Assembly: GCF_012395815.1 (NCBI RefSeq)
Contig: NZ_JAAZQQ010000001.1
Location: 682,001-746,000, forward strand
Source: Roseicyclus persicicus
GTDB lineage: Bacteria; Pseudomonadota; Alphaproteobacteria; Rhodobacterales; Rhodobacteraceae
Direction: 5' to 3'
Length of the DNA stretch: 64,000 bases
The translations under genes were made by a program, and so were the position numbers. Positions 31,726 to 40,656 of the stretch are shown here, one piece after another. The notes under the pieces are model-generated. The model saw only the letters and a list, made by a program, of their open reading frames with translations, searched no databases and had not been told where the DNA came from. Each line of letters opens with the position of its first letter. Position 1 is the first letter of the stretch.

Positions 31726-32291
31726 CCCAGAACCAGAAGGTCGTGACCCGGCTGCTCGGCGTGATCGTCCTGATGGGCGGGCTCGCCTGGGCCTCGGTGC
31801 CCTTCTACGACTGGTTCTGCCGCGTGACCGGCTTCGGCGGCACCACGCAGGTGGCCGAGCAGGGTAGCGAGACGGTTCTGGACCAGACCATCCGCGTCCG
31901 CTTCGACGCCTCGCTGGCACGCGACATGCCCTGGGAATTCCGGGCGATGCAGCCGCACATGGACATCCGTATCGGCGAGACGGGGCTTGCGTTCTACGAG
32001 GCCTACAACCCGACCGACCAGCCCGTCGCCGGTACCGCGAGCTTCAACGTCGCGCCCTACGAGACCGGGGCCTATTTCGTGAAGATCGCCTGCTTCTGCT
32101 TCGAGCTGCAGGTGCTGCAGCCCGGCGAGCGGGTCGAGATGCCGGTCAGCTTCTTCGTCGATCCCGCCATCCTCGACGACGCCGAGGCGCGGGGCACGCC
32201 CGCCATCACCCTGTCCTACACCTTCCACGTGACGGACATGCCCGAGGATTACGCCGCGCTCGGGCCCGAGCCCGAGACCGTGGCCAACTAG
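31722..32291 (+). CDS. ctaG: Cytochrome c oxidase assembly protein CtaG/Cox11
   Basis: A 189-residue copper chaperone that delivers copper to CuB of subunit I. It has one N-terminal membrane anchor (about residues 9-28) and a periplasmic immunoglobulin-like domain. The copper-binding pair is C124 and C126 in ACFCFELQ, and C33 in DWFCRVTG is also conserved. The ATG overlaps the coxF stop. Confidence 0.96.
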   Translation: MTQNQKVVTRLLGVIVLMGGLAWASVPFYDWFCRVTGFGGTTQVAEQGSETVLDQTIRVRFDASLARDMPWEFRAMQPHMDIRIGETGLAFYEAYNPTDQPVAGTASFNVAPYETGAYFVKIACFCFELQVLQPGERVEMPVSFFVDPAILDDAEARGTPAITLSYTFHVTDMPEDYAALGPEPETVAN

Positions 32292-32318
32292 AGAACAACC
32301 GGACCGAGGACGACACCC

Positions 32319-33137
32319 ATGGCCCATACCAAGAACCACGACTACCACATCATCAACCCGTCGATCTGGCCGCTGATGGCCGCGGGCGCCGCCTTCATCA
32401 TGCTGTTCGGCGCGGTGAACTGGATGCACGGCGGCGCGCCGTGGATGTTCGCGATGGGCTTCGTCGCGGTGCTCTACGTCATGTTCGGCTGGTGGGCCGA
32501 CGTGGTGGCCGAAAGCAACGCGGGCGACCACACGCCGGTCGTGCGCATCGGCCTGCGCTACGGCTTCATCATGTTCATCATGTCCGAGGTCATGTTCTTC
32601 GCGGCGTGGTTCTGGGCCTTCTTCAAGCACGCGCTCTACCCGATGAGCGAGTACGAGGCGTCGCAGTACGTGATGCCCGAGATCTACGCGGTGGACCCGT
32701 TCCACCTGCCGCTGATCAACACGCTGATCCTGCTGCTGTCGGGCTGCGCGGTGACCTGGGCGCACCACGCGCTGGTCCATGGCGGCCCGCGCCGCGACGT
32801 GGCCAACGGCCTGATCATCGGCGTCGTGCTGGGCCTGGCCTTCACCGCGCTGCAGGCCTTCGAGTACTGGGAACTGATCGCGCACTACGACTGGGTGTTC
32901 GGTCAGGACAAGTTCTTCTCGACCTTCTTCCTGGCCACCGGCTTCCACGGCCTGCACGTCATCATCGGGACGATCTTCCTGTTCGTCTGCTGGCTGCGGG
33001 TGCTGAAGGGCCATTTCACCGCCGAGAAGCACATCGGGTTCGAGGCCGCGGCCTGGTACTGGCACTTCGTCGACGTGGTATGGCTGTTCCTCTTCTTCGC
33101 GGTCTACATCTGGGGCCAGGCGCAGGTCGTGCACTGA
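32319..33137 (+). CDS. ctaE: Cytochrome c oxidase subunit III
   Basis: A 272-residue seven-helix membrane subunit of aa3-type oxidase. It begins [19 protein letters not shown] and contains the [18 protein letters not shown] segment and the final [13 protein letters not shown] helix that mark the family. It supports proton uptake and stability of subunit I. It is separated from ctaG by 27 bases and from the SURF1 gene by 175 bases that contain an intergenic repeat. Confidence 0.97.
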   Translation: MAHTKNHDYHIINPSIWPLMAAGAAFIMLFGAVNWMHGGAPWMFAMGFVAVLYVMFGWWADVVAESNAGDHTPVVRIGLRYGFIMFIMSEVMFFAAWFWAFFKHALYPMSEYEASQYVMPEIYAVDPFHLPLINTLILLLSGCAVTWAHHALVHGGPRRDVANGLIIGVVLGLAFTALQAFEYWELIAHYDWVFGQDKFFSTFFLATGFHGLHVIIGTIFLFVCWLRVLKGHFTAEKHIGFEAAAWYWHFVDVVWLFLFFAVYIWGQAQVVH

Positions 33138-33212
33138 CCCTGCGCGCCGGGCGCCCGTGACCCCGGTCGCGGGCCTGCCCGGCGGCGCGCCCCGCGGCCG
33201 GCGTCTGTCCTT

Positions 33213-33255
33213 GCGTATTTGGGGAAAGATGAAGGGGCAGGGCGCGCGTTAACCT
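33213..33255 (-). repeat. Intergenic repeat (CTTCATCTTTCC type), copy 2, composite form
   Basis: On the plus strand GCGTATTTGGGGAAAGATGA plus AG (33213-33234) is the reverse complement of copy 1. A linker of 13-14 bases follows, then CGTTAACCTTAACG (33247-33260 region), which also occurs beside copy 1. Both parts and their spacing are kept, in opposite orientation relative to the flanking genes. Confidence 0.7.
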
Positions 33256-33312
33256 TAACGGGACATGAAGGGCCTGCCGTCGGGGCGGGCCCTTTCCTTG
33301 GGAGAGGATGGC

Positions 33313-33987
33313 ATGGGACGGGTGATCGGGGCGCTGGTGCTGGGGCTCGGGGGGGCGGCGATCCTGCTGTCGCTCGGGGTCTGGCAGGTGCAGCGGCTGG
33401 GGTGGAAGCAGGGCGTGCTGGTCGAGATCGAGGCGCGCATCGCGGCCGACCCCGTCGACCTGCCCGCCACGCCCGACCCGGTGGCCGACCGCTACCTGCC
33501 CGTGGCGGTGACGGGCGTCTTCGGGGAGGGTTTCGTCCGCGTGCTGGTCAGCCAGCGCGGGATCGGGGCGGGCTACCGGATCATCTCGCCCCTGGAGACC
33601 GCCGAGGGCCGCCGCCTGCTGGTCGACCGGGGCGTGGTGCCGGTGGCCGACGCGGTGCCGCTTGCGCCCGAGGGCGTGGTGACCGTCACCGGCAACCTGC
33701 ACTGGCCCGAGGAGCGCGACGGCTTCACGCCCGAGAACGATCTCGACGACAACATCTGGTTCGCCCGCGAGGTCGACGTGCTGGCCGCGCATCTGGAAAC
33801 CGGGCCGGTGCTGGTCATCGCGCGGTCGCTGGACCCGGCCGAGGCGGGCGTGACCCCCCTGCCGGTGGGGACCGAGGGCATCCCGAACGACCACCTGAAC
33901 TACGCCATCACCTGGTTTTCGCTCGCCGCGGTCTGGTTGGGGATGACAGGCTTCCTGCTCTGGCGTATCAGGCGGCGATCTGAGTGA
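33313..33987 (+). CDS. SURF1-family cytochrome oxidase biogenesis protein
   Basis: A 224-residue inner-membrane protein with one helix at each end (about 2-22 and 198-217) around a periplasmic domain, the standard SURF1 plan. SURF1 proteins insert or retain haem a in subunit I. GGAGAGGATG provides the ribosome-binding site for ATG 33313. The stop overlaps the possible upstream start of thrC. Confidence 0.92.
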   Translation: MGRVIGALVLGLGGAAILLSLGVWQVQRLGWKQGVLVEIEARIAADPVDLPATPDPVADRYLPVAVTGVFGEGFVRVLVSQRGIGAGYRIISPLETAEGRRLLVDRGVVPVADAVPLAPEGVVTVTGNLHWPEERDGFTPENDLDDNIWFAREVDVLAAHLETGPVLVIARSLDPAEAGVTPLPVGTEGIPNDHLNYAITWFSLAAVWLGMTGFLLWRIRRRSE

Positions 33988-34001
33988 GGACGGCCGCGCC
34001 G

Positions 34002-35390
34002 ATGCGCTACATCTCGACCCGGGGGCGCGCCCCGGAGCTGAGCTTCGAAGACACCATGCTGACGGGCCTTGCGCGCGACGGGGGCCTTTACGTGCCCGCC
34101 GAGCTGCCGCGCATGACCGAGGCCGAGATCGCCGCGCTGGCGGGCGTCAGCTACGAGGAGGCCGCGTTCCGCGTGATGCGGCCCTTCCTCGGCGACGCCT
34201 TCGCCGACGACGAGTTCCGCGGGATCATCGCGCGCGCCTACGCGGGCTTCGGCCATGCCGCCCGCGCGCCGCTGAAGCAGCTGCAGGACAACCATTTCCT
34301 GCTGGAGCTGTTCCACGGGCCGACGCTGGCGTTCAAGGATTTCGCCATGCAGCTGATCGGCCAGCTGTTCCAGGCGGCGCTGGCCCGCCGGGGCGAACGG
34401 GTGACGATCGTTGGCGCGACGAGCGGCGACACCGGGTCGGCGGCGATGGAGGCCTTTCGCGGCCTCGACAACGTGAACGTGTTCATCCTGTTCCCGCATG
34501 GCCGCGTGTCCGAGGTGCAGCGCCGGCAGATGACGACGGTGACCGAGGCCAACGCCCATGCGCTGGCCATCAGCGGCACCTTCGACGACGCGCAGGCGCG
34601 GCTGAAGGACATGTTCAACGACTTCGACTTCCGCGACGAGGTGCGGCTGGCCGGCGTCAACTCGATCAATTTCGCCCGCGTGCTGGCGCAGGTGGTCTAT
34701 TATTTCACCTCCGCCGTCGCCCTGGGCGCGCCGCACCGCGCCGTCAGCTTCTGCGTGCCCACTGGCAATTTCGGCGACATCTTCGCAGGCTACCTCGCCA
34801 AGCGGATGGGCCTGCCGATCGAGCGGCTGGTGGTGGCGACGAACCAGAACGACATCCTGCACCGGGCGCTGGCCTCGGGCGATTACGAGACGCGCGAGGT
34901 GGCGCCCTCGATCTCGCCCTCGATGGACATCCAGGTCAGCTCCAACTTCGAGCGCGCGCTGTTCGACGCCTACGGCCGCGACGGGGCGGCGGTGGCGCAG
35001 CTGATGGACGAGTTGAAATCGGGCGGCGGGTTCCACATCTCGCAAGGGGCGCTGCAGGCGCTGCGCGGCGATTTCGCCAGCGGCCGGGCGTCGGAGGCCG
35101 AGACCGCCGCCATGATCGCCCGCGCCCGGGCCGAGATGGGCGAGCTCCTGTGCCCCCATTCCGCCGTGGGCGTGCATGTGGCCCAGGACTTCCTCGGCGC
35201 GACGCCGATGGTCACGCTGGCCACCGCGCACCCCGCGAAGTTCCCCGACGCGGTCGAGGCGGCCACCGGCATCCGGCCGCCCCTGCCGCCCCGCATGGCC
35301 GACCTCATGCAGCGCCCCGAGCGGGTGACGCGGGTGGGCAACGATCTGACCGAACTGGAAACCCTGATCCGAAAGGCGCTCGCCGCGTGA
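34002..35390 (+). CDS. thrC: Threonine synthase
   Basis: A 462-residue PLP enzyme that converts O-phosphohomoserine to threonine. PLP lysine K112 lies in GPTLAFKDFAMQ, and the phosphate-binding loop reads GATSGDTGSAA. The N-terminus MRYISTRG matches the long (yeast/Gram-negative) class. ATG 34002 is preferred; a GTG at 33984 overlapping the SURF1 stop is possible. It overlaps the next gene by four bases. Confidence 0.96.
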   Translation: MRYISTRGRAPELSFEDTMLTGLARDGGLYVPAELPRMTEAEIAALAGVSYEEAAFRVMRPFLGDAFADDEFRGIIARAYAGFGHAARAPLKQLQDNHFLLELFHGPTLAFKDFAMQLIGQLFQAALARRGERVTIVGATSGDTGSAAMEAFRGLDNVNVFILFPHGRVSEVQRRQMTTVTEANAHALAISGTFDDAQARLKDMFNDFDFRDEVRLAGVNSINFARVLAQVVYYFTSAVALGAPHRAVSFCVPTGNFGDIFAGYLAKRMGLPIERLVVATNQNDILHRALASGDYETREVAPSISPSMDIQVSSNFERALFDAYGRDGAAVAQLMDELKSGGGFHISQGALQALRGDFASGRASEAETAAMIARARAEMGELLCPHSAVGVHVAQDFLGATPMVTLATAHPAKFPDAVEAATGIRPPLPPRMADLMQRPERVTRVGNDLTELETLIRKALAA

Positions 35391-36649
35391 CCCTCGACCT
35401 GCACACCCTGAAGAACGGCCTGCGCATCGTCACCGAGCACATGCCGGGGCTCGAATCCGCGGCGCTGGGCCTGTGGGTCTCGGCGGGCGGGCGGCACGAG
35501 GCGGCGGACCAGAACGGGATCGCCCATTTCCTCGAGCACATGGCCTTCAAGGGCACGAAACGGCGCAGCGCCCAGCAGATCGCCGAGGAGATCGAGGACG
35601 TGGGCGGCTACATCAACGCCTACACCTCGCGCGAGGTGACGGCCTATTACGCCCGCGTGCTCAAGGACGACGTGCCGCTGGCGCTGGACCTCGTGGCCGA
35701 CATCGTGCTGAACCCGGTGTTCGACCCGCGCGAGATCGAGGTGGAGCGCGGCGTGATCCTGCAGGAGATCGGGCAGGCCGCCGACACGCCCGACGACATC
35801 ATCTTCGACTGGCTGCAGGAAGAGGCGTACCGCGGCCAGCCGCTGGGGCGCACCATCCTGGGGCCGGCCGAGCGCGTGCGCGCCTTTGGCCGCGCCGATT
35901 TCGACCGCTTCGTCGCGCAGCATTACGGGCCGGGGCAGCTCATCCTGTCGGCGGCGGGCGCGGTGGACCACGACCAGATCGTGCGGCTGGCCGAGCAGGC
36001 CTTCGGGCACCTGCCCGCCTCGGCGCCGGTGACGCCCGAGCCCGGCGCCTTCACCGGCGGCGAGCGGCGCGAGGTCAAGGCGCTGGAGCAGGCGCATTTC
36101 ACGCTGGCCCTCGAGGCGCCCGGCTACAAGTCCGACGACATCTACACCGCCCAGATCTACGCGACCGCGCTTGGCGGCGGCATGTCCTCGCGCCTGTTCC
36201 AGGAGATCCGGGAAAAGCGCGGCCTGTGCTACACGATCTATTCGCAGGTCGGCAGCTACGACGACACCGGCCTCCTGACGATCTACGCCGGCACCTCCGG
36301 CGAGGAACTGCCCGAGCTGGTCGGCCTGACCATCGACGAGATCCGCCGCTCCACCGAGGACATGACCGAGGCGGAACTGGCCCGCGCGCGGGCGCAGATG
36401 AAGGCGGGCCTGCTGATGGGCCTCGAAAGCCCCTCGGCCCGGGCCGAGCGGCTGGCGCGGCTGGTGGCGATCTGGAACCGGGTGCCGCCGCTGGAGGAAA
36501 CCGTCGAGCGGATCGACGCGGTGACGCTGGCGGGCCTGCGCGACCACGCGGGCGCGCTCCTCCAATCGGGGCGGGCGGCGATGGCGCTCTATGGTCCCGT
36601 CGCGGACGCGCCCGAGCTTGGCCGCGTGACGGAGCGTCTGGCCGCCTGA
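35387..36649 (+). CDS. M16-family zinc metallopeptidase (processing-peptidase-like)
   Basis: A 420-residue peptidase of the insulinase/MPP family. The inverted zinc motif HXXEH is H47-FLE-H51 in AHFLEHMAFKGT, so this is the catalytically competent subunit type. The glycine-rich GGGMSSRLFQEIREKRGLCY loop typical of MPP is also present. The GTG start overlaps the thrC stop. It is the bacterial relative of the mitochondrial processing peptidase; the physiological substrates are unknown. Confidence 0.93.
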   Translation: MTLDLHTLKNGLRIVTEHMPGLESAALGLWVSAGGRHEAADQNGIAHFLEHMAFKGTKRRSAQQIAEEIEDVGGYINAYTSREVTAYYARVLKDDVPLALDLVADIVLNPVFDPREIEVERGVILQEIGQAADTPDDIIFDWLQEEAYRGQPLGRTILGPAERVRAFGRADFDRFVAQHYGPGQLILSAAGAVDHDQIVRLAEQAFGHLPASAPVTPEPGAFTGGERREVKALEQAHFTLALEAPGYKSDDIYTAQIYATALGGGMSSRLFQEIREKRGLCYTIYSQVGSYDDTGLLTIYAGTSGEELPELVGLTIDEIRRSTEDMTEAELARARAQMKAGLLMGLESPSARAERLARLVAIWNRVPPLEETVERIDAVTLAGLRDHAGALLQSGRAAMALYGPVADAPELGRVTERLAA

Positions 36650-37233
36650 TGCTGTCGCGGAAACGGCACCTCCGGCTGGACACGGGGCGCCTGTCGCTCC
36701 GCCTGCCGCGCCATGCCGATTTCCGCGCCTGGACCGCGCTGCGCGAGGCGTCGCGCGAGTTCCTGTCGCCATGGGAGCCGACGTGGGCCGTCGACCACCT
36801 GAGCCGCAAGAGCTTTACCGGCCGCGTCTACTGGGCGCAGCGGGCGGTGACGCAGGGCACGGCGGTGCCGCTGTTCATCTTCGCCCGCGACGACGAGACG
36901 CTGCTTGGGGCGATCACGCTCGACAACATCCGCCGCGGCCCGGCGCAATCGGCGACGCTGGGCTACTGGATCGGCGCGCCGCACGCCCGCAACGGCTACA
37001 TGCGCGAGGCGATCGAGGCGGTGGTGCACTATGCCTACCGGGTGCAGGACCTGAGCCGGGTCGAGGCCGCCTGCCTGCCCGAGAACGCGGCCTCGCGCGG
37101 GGTGCTGGAAAAGACCGGCTTCAAGTACGAGGGCGTCGCCCAGAGCTACCTGCAGATCAACGGGCGCTGGCGCAACCACGTGCTCTATGCCCACCTGCGC
37201 CACGACCGCCGCGGTCGGACCGAGATCGGCTGA
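36649..37233 (+). CDS. GNAT acetyltransferase, RimJ/RimL type
   Basis: A 194-residue N-acetyltransferase. The region GYWIGAPHARNGYMREAIEA is the acetyl-CoA pyrophosphate loop, and ENAASRGVLEKTGFKYEG is the classic RimJ/RimL C-terminal block. The family acetylates N-termini of ribosomal proteins or small molecules; the substrate is not evident. The ATG overlaps the peptidase stop by one base, so it is in the same operon. Confidence 0.9.
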   Translation: MLSRKRHLRLDTGRLSLRLPRHADFRAWTALREASREFLSPWEPTWAVDHLSRKSFTGRVYWAQRAVTQGTAVPLFIFARDDETLLGAITLDNIRRGPAQSATLGYWIGAPHARNGYMREAIEAVVHYAYRVQDLSRVEAACLPENAASRGVLEKTGFKYEGVAQSYLQINGRWRNHVLYAHLRHDRRGRTEIG

Positions 37234-37277
37234 CGCCGCCGCTTGCCATTCCAGCAGAAGGGCCCAGTTTCCCCGCC

Positions 37278-38675
37278 ATGACCGACATCCTGACCCGCCT
37301 TGCCGCCCTTCTGCCGCCCGCCGCCCTGCGCGAGGCCGGCCCCGCCTACCTCGAGGAGCCGCGCGGCCGCTGGCAGGGCAAGGCGCTGGCCGTGGTGGCG
37401 CCGGGCAGCGTGGCCGAGGTGGCGGCGGTGCTGCGGCTCTGCAACGAGACCGGGACGGGGGTCATTCCCTATGGCGGCGGCACGGGCCTCGTCGGCGGGC
37501 AGCTGGCCGAGGACGGGGCGCCGCCGGTGATCCTGTCGCTGGAGCGGATGCGCGCGGTGCGCAGCTTCGACGCCGAGGCCGGCACCATGGTGGTCGAGGC
37601 GGGCGCGGTGCTGGCCGACATCCACGCCGTGGCCGAGGCCGAGGGCTGGATCTTTCCGCTGACGCTCGCCTCGCAGGGGTCTGCGCGGCTGGGCGGGCTC
37701 TTGGCGACGAATGCCGGCGGGGTCAACGTGATCCGCTACGGCAACGCGCGCGACCTGGTGCTGGGGGTCGAGGCGGTGCTGGCCGACGGCACCGTGGTGA
37801 ACACGCTGTCGCCGCTGCGCAAGGACAACACCGGCTACGACATCCGCCACCTGCTGATCGGGTCCGAGGGGACGCTGGGGGTGATCACGGCGGCGTCGCT
37901 CAGGCTGTTCCCCAAGCCCGCCGCGACCGGGGCGGCGATGATGGTGGTCGAAAGCCCCGAGGCGGCGCTGGCGCTGTTGCGCATGGCCAAGGCGCGGATC
38001 GGCGATGCGATCTCGGCCTTCGAGCTGATGGGCAAGGAGGGCTTCCTGTTCCTCGACGAGGTCGGCCCCGAGACGCGCCAGCCCTTCGACCCGCGGCCCG
38101 ACTGGGTGTGCCTCGTCGACGTCGGCATGGGGGCGGGGGGCGACCCCTCGGGCGCGCTGGAGGCGCTGTTCGCCGAGGCCTTCGAGGCGGGGCTGGTCAG
38201 CGACGGGGTGATCGCCCAGTCCGAAGCGCAGCGGGCCGAGTTCTGGACCCTGCGCGAGAACATCCCGGCGGCGAACCGGCGGATCGGGGCGGTGTCGTCG
38301 CACGACATCTCGGTGCCGGTGGCGGCGATCCCGCGCTTCATCGCCGAGGCGCCGGCGCGGATCGGGGCGGAGGGGCAGTTCCGGCTGAACTGCTTCGGCC
38401 ACATGGGCGACGGGAACCTGCACTACAACGTGTTCCCGATGCCGGGCAAATCCCGCGCCGACCACGACAACCAGCGCTCGGCCATCAAGCGCGCGGTGCA
38501 TGACCTGGTGCAGGAGCTGGGCGGGTCGGTCTCGGCCGAGCATGGGGTGGGGCGGCTCAAGGTCGACGACCTGGAGCGCTACGGCGACCCGGGCAAGCTG
38601 GTCGCGATGCGGGCGATCAAGGCGGCGCTGGATCCTAGGGGCATCCTGAACCCGGGCGCGGTGCTGCGGGGCTGA
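37278..38675 (+). CDS. FAD-binding oxidase/dehydrogenase, GlcD family
   Basis: A 465-residue flavoprotein of the VAO/PCMH fold. The FAD-binding domain carries PYGGGTGLVGGQ and the ATNAGGVNVIRYG block. The C-terminal cap has NCFGHMGDGNLHYNVF and AEHGVGRLK, as in glycolate oxidase GlcD and D-2-hydroxyacid dehydrogenases. It probably oxidises a 2-hydroxy acid such as D-lactate or D-2-hydroxyglutarate. No GlcE or GlcF partners are adjacent, which favours a single-subunit D-2-hydroxyacid dehydrogenase. Confidence 0.9.
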   Translation: MTDILTRLAALLPPAALREAGPAYLEEPRGRWQGKALAVVAPGSVAEVAAVLRLCNETGTGVIPYGGGTGLVGGQLAEDGAPPVILSLERMRAVRSFDAEAGTMVVEAGAVLADIHAVAEAEGWIFPLTLASQGSARLGGLLATNAGGVNVIRYGNARDLVLGVEAVLADGTVVNTLSPLRKDNTGYDIRHLLIGSEGTLGVITAASLRLFPKPAATGAAMMVVESPEAALALLRMAKARIGDAISAFELMGKEGFLFLDEVGPETRQPFDPRPDWVCLVDVGMGAGGDPSGALEALFAEAFEAGLVSDGVIAQSEAQRAEFWTLRENIPAANRRIGAVSSHDISVPVAAIPRFIAEAPARIGAEGQFRLNCFGHMGDGNLHYNVFPMPGKSRADHDNQRSAIKRAVHDLVQELGGSVSAEHGVGRLKVDDLERYGDPGKLVAMRAIKAALDPRGILNPGAVLRG

Positions 38676-38760
38676 AGCGGGCGCCTCGTCGCTGCGCTCC
38701 TCGGCGGGACCGCGCGATGCCCGGCCCTGGCGTGGGTGGAGGGTGCGGGAGCCTCCGGCG

Positions 38761-38826
38761 GGAGTATTTCAGAAAGCAAAGATGAGGGGGCGCGCCTCTG
38801 CCCATCTTTGCTGTCCAAATACTCCG
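38761..38826. repeat. Inverted pair of TATTT/ATCTTT intergenic repeats
   Basis: GGAGTATTTCAGAAAGCAAA then GATG (38761-38784) faces CATCTTTGCTGTCCAAATAC then TCC (38803-38825). Two 9-base-pair stems (GCAAAGATG/CATCTTTGC and GGAGTATTT/AAATACTCC) can form around a 16-base loop. It lies between convergent genes and could end transcription both ways. It resembles the CTTCATCTTTCC repeats elsewhere. Confidence 0.7.
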
Positions 38827-38872
38827 GGGGGAGGCCGCAGGCCGGGGGGCTGGCCCCCCAGCGCGGTCGCCG

Positions 38873-40582
38873 TCAGCTCCGGACGCCGGAAAAGCGCGCC
38901 TGCCACTCCGCCCGGGTCTCGTCCGCGATCTTGGCGAACATGACCTCGGGCACCGTGAAGGCGTGGCCCGGCGGCAGGGCGTGGAGCGCGGCCACGGCGC
39001 TGTCGGGCCAGGCGGGGTCCACCCCCATCGCGCCCGCCATGGTGGCTGCGGCGTCGGGAATGAAGGGCGAGGACAGCCCCGCGTAGAAGGGGATCAGGTT
39101 CAGCGCGAAGCGGGTGATGGCCGCCGCGCGCGCGGGGTCTTCCTTGAACACCGTCCAGGGGCCGGCGGCCTGCAGGTACTCGTTGCCCGCGACCCAGATC
39201 GCGCGCAGCTCGGCCGCGGCCTTGCGGATGTCGATGGCATCCATGTGCGCGGCGTAACGGTCGAGGCGCGCCTGCAGGTCGGCGATCAGGGCCTGTTCCT
39301 GGTCCCCGTAGGCGCCGCCTTCGGGCACCGTCTCGCCGAATTTCGACCGGCAGAACTTGGTGATCCGGCTCACGAAGTTCCCCAGCACGTCGGCGAGGTC
39401 CTTGTTCACGTCCTGCTGGAACGCCTCCCAGGTGAATTCCGTGTCCGAGGTCTCGGGGGCGTGGGACAGGAGCCACCAGCGCCAGTAGTCCGCCGGCAGG
39501 ATCTCCAGCGCCTGGTCCATGAACACGCCGCGGCCCTGCGAGGTGGAGAACTGGCCGCCGTCGTAGTTCAGGTAGTTGAAGGACTTGATGTAGTCGACGA
39601 GCTTCCATGGCTCGCCCGAGCCGAGGATTGTCGCCGGGAAGCTGAGCGTGTGGAAGGGCACGTTGTCCTTGCCCATGAACTGGACGTAGCGCACATCCTC
39701 CGCGCCCTTGTCCGTCCGCCACCAGCGTTCCCAGTCGCTGCCCTTGCCCGCGTCGACCCATTCGGCAGCGCAGGCGATGTATTCGATCGGCGCGTCGAAC
39801 CAGACGTAGAAGACCTTTCCCTCCATCCCCGGCCAGTCCGCGTCGCCCTTTCTGACCGGGATGCCCCAGTCGAGGTCGCGGGTGATGCCGCGGTCCTGCA
39901 ACCCGTCGCCGTCGTTGAGCCATTTCCGGGCGATCGAGGTGGTCAGGATCGGCCAGTCGGTCTTGGAGTCGATCCAGGCGGACAGCTGGTCGCGCATGGC
40001 CGACTGGCGCAGGTAGAGGTGCTTCGTCTCGCGCACCTCGAGGTCGGTCGAGCCCGAGATGGCCGAGCGCGGGTTGATGAGGTCGGTCGGGTCGAGCTGT
40101 TTCGTGCAGTTCTCGCACTGGTCGCCGCGGGCCTTCTCGTAGCCGCAGTTGGGGCAGGTGCCCTCGATGTAGCGGTCGGGCAGGAAGCGGCCGTCGGCGT
40201 GGGAATAGACCTGTTTCTCGCTCACCTCGCGGATCAGTCCGGCTTCGGCCAGCCGGCCCGCGAAATGCTGGGTCAGGCGGTGGTTCTGCGGGCTGGAGGA
40301 CCGCCCGAAATGGTCGAAGGACAGGCGGAAGCCGCGGGCAAGCTCGGCCTGCACCGCGTGCATCTCGGCGCAATACTCGGCCACCGGCTTGCCGGCCTTG
40401 GCGGCGGCCAGTTCCGCGGGCGTGCCGTGCTCGTCGGTGGCGCAGAGGAACAGCACCTCGGCGCCGCGGGCGCGCATGTAGCGGGCGTAGAGGTCGGCCG
40501 GCAGCTGGCTGCCAACCAGGTTGCCCAGGTGCTTGATCCCGTTGATGTAGGGGATCGCCGAGGTGATGAGGATGCGCGCCAT
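38873..40582 (-). CDS. metG: Methionine--tRNA ligase
   Basis: A 569-residue class I synthetase. The HIGH-like motif is KHLG within [11 protein letters not shown], and the knuckle [17 protein letters not shown] binds zinc. The anticodon stem-contact-fold domain makes up the C-terminus; there is no dimerising OB tail. The KMSKS loop reads QFSTS (344-348, in [12 protein letters not shown]), with Gln replacing the first Lys and Thr the catalytic second Lys. I recall the same change in other Rhodobacterales enzymes. It converges on the FAD-oxidase gene. Confidence 0.96.
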   Translation of the reverse strand: MARILITSAIPYINGIKHLGNLVGSQLPADLYARYMRARGAEVLFLCATDEHGTPAELAAAKAGKPVAEYCAEMHAVQAELARGFRLSFDHFGRSSSPQNHRLTQHFAGRLAEAGLIREVSEKQVYSHADGRFLPDRYIEGTCPNCGYEKARGDQCENCTKQLDPTDLINPRSAISGSTDLEVRETKHLYLRQSAMRDQLSAWIDSKTDWPILTTSIARKWLNDGDGLQDRGITRDLDWGIPVRKGDADWPGMEGKVFYVWFDAPIEYIACAAEWVDAGKGSDWERWWRTDKGAEDVRYVQFMGKDNVPFHTLSFPATILGSGEPWKLVDYIKSFNYLNYDGGQFSTSQGRGVFMDQALEILPADYWRWWLLSHAPETSDTEFTWEAFQQDVNKDLADVLGNFVSRITKFCRSKFGETVPEGGAYGDQEQALIADLQARLDRYAAHMDAIDIRKAAAELRAIWVAGNEYLQAAGPWTVFKEDPARAAAITRFALNLIPFYAGLSSPFIPDAAATMAGAMGVDPAWPDSAVAALHALPPGHAFTVPEVMFAKIADETRAEWQARFSGVRS

Positions 40583-40656
40583 CTTGGCCTCCGGGGCTCT
40601 GGTCCGGTGCCCCGTTTAGCGCCGCCGCCCGGCGCTGGCCAGAGGGCAGGCGCGGG

